A stretch of 5,644 bases of DNA from Candidatus Woesearchaeota archaeon (lineage in GTDB: Archaea; Nanoarchaeota; Nanoarchaeia; Woesearchaeales; CALCXY01). A program made the position numbers and the translations under genes. Below the pieces are notes generated by a model. It was given only the letters and a program-made list of their open reading frames with translations. It was not told where the DNA came from and made no database searches. Position 1 is the first letter of the stretch, and each line of letters starts with the position of its first letter. Below are positions 5,516-5,644 of the stretch, one piece after another. The stretch spans positions 1-5,644 of the forward strand of contig JASMFX010000117.1 of NCBI GenBank assembly GCA_030751555.1, written 5' to 3'.

Positions 5516-5644
5516 CTAAATAATTGCTCTTAAAGAATAAAATGGGCTTTGCCCATTTAATCTCCATGTGGAGATTAAAGTCATAATCTTTGCCATGACA
5601 TCTGCACCGTTCTGGTTTCTTAGCGTTCCAATGATTTTTTTCAT
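5516..5644 (-). CDS. IS66-like transposase, C-terminal 42 residues (5' partial)
   Basis: The minus strand is open from the window edge to a TAG at 5516-5518. The residues include LRNQNGADVMAKIMTLI, then STWRLNGQSPFYSLRAII. The pattern GA......LI.T...NG..P...LR fits the extreme C-terminus of IS66-family transposases, in which an alanine-rich helix leads into a (K/R).NG.(D/S)P..YL motif. The match is short, so the family call is moderate. The ATG-like triplet at the edge is an internal methionine or chance; the gene almost certainly continues past the window. Nothing between its stop and the taw1 promoter could be identified as the element's terminal inverted repeat. Confidence 0.6.
   Translation of the reverse strand: MKKIIGTLRNQNGADVMAKIMTLISTWRLNGQSPFYSLRAII
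5540..5579. repeat. Two interlocked perfect palindromes inside the transposase 3' end
   Basis: Palindrome one is AAATGGGC (5540-5547), loop TTT, GCCCATTT (5551-5558). Palindrome two is TTTAATCTCCA (5556-5566), spacer TG, TGGAGATTAAA (5569-5579). They share three bases (5556-5558), so they compete or stack as RNA hairpins. Both lie within coding sequence (residues around TLISTWRLNGQSPF). On the minus strand the second stem is followed by a T-rich run (TTTTATTCTTT), so it may act as a terminator near the end of the transposase gene. Function is inferred. Confidence 0.7.

Overview
The window looks like a compact piece of an archaeal genome, most likely from an AT-rich, gene-dense lineage such as a DPANN/Woesearchaeota-type group; the lineage is inferred from gene content and style, not proven. 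Three things point to archaea. There is a complete Taw1 (4-demethylwyosine synthase, single-domain archaeal form). There is an archaeal/eukaryotic-type ms2t6A methylthiotransferase. Each complete gene has a TATA-like box centred about 26-28 bases before its ATG, with no Shine-Dalgarno sequence between, which is the layout of leaderless archaeal transcripts.

Layout from left to right. Positions 1-138 are the right end of an insertion sequence: the last 34 codons of an IS481/IS3-type DDE transposase, then the terminal repeat. Positions 193-1494 (+) encode the MtaB-type tRNA methylthiotransferase, which meets a DUF2203 gene (1491-1907, -) tail to tail with a 4-base overlap. A 77-base divergent promoter region (1908-1984) separates DUF2203 from an unrecognised acidic 342-residue protein with a UVR motif (1985-3013, +). 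That gene ends at a hairpin plus T-tract terminator. Two minus-strand genes follow: a probable gluzincin-type zinc metalloprotease (3115-4275) and taw1 (4343-5401 from the preferred start). The right edge holds the last 42 codons of an IS66-like transposase (5516-5644, -) containing two interlocked perfect palindromes.

The two recognisable enzymes, MtaB and Taw1, are both radical-SAM iron-sulfur enzymes that modify the purine at position 37 of tRNA, next to the anticodon, but on different tRNAs (t6A37 in ANN-decoding tRNAs; m1G37 in tRNA-Phe). They are not in one operon. Every complete gene appears to have its own promoter, so the block reads as five single-gene units bounded by two insertion-sequence remnants whose transposase genes both point inward. 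No CRISPR array, tRNA, rRNA or obvious defence system is present. The least explained items are the UVR-motif protein and the metalloprotease.
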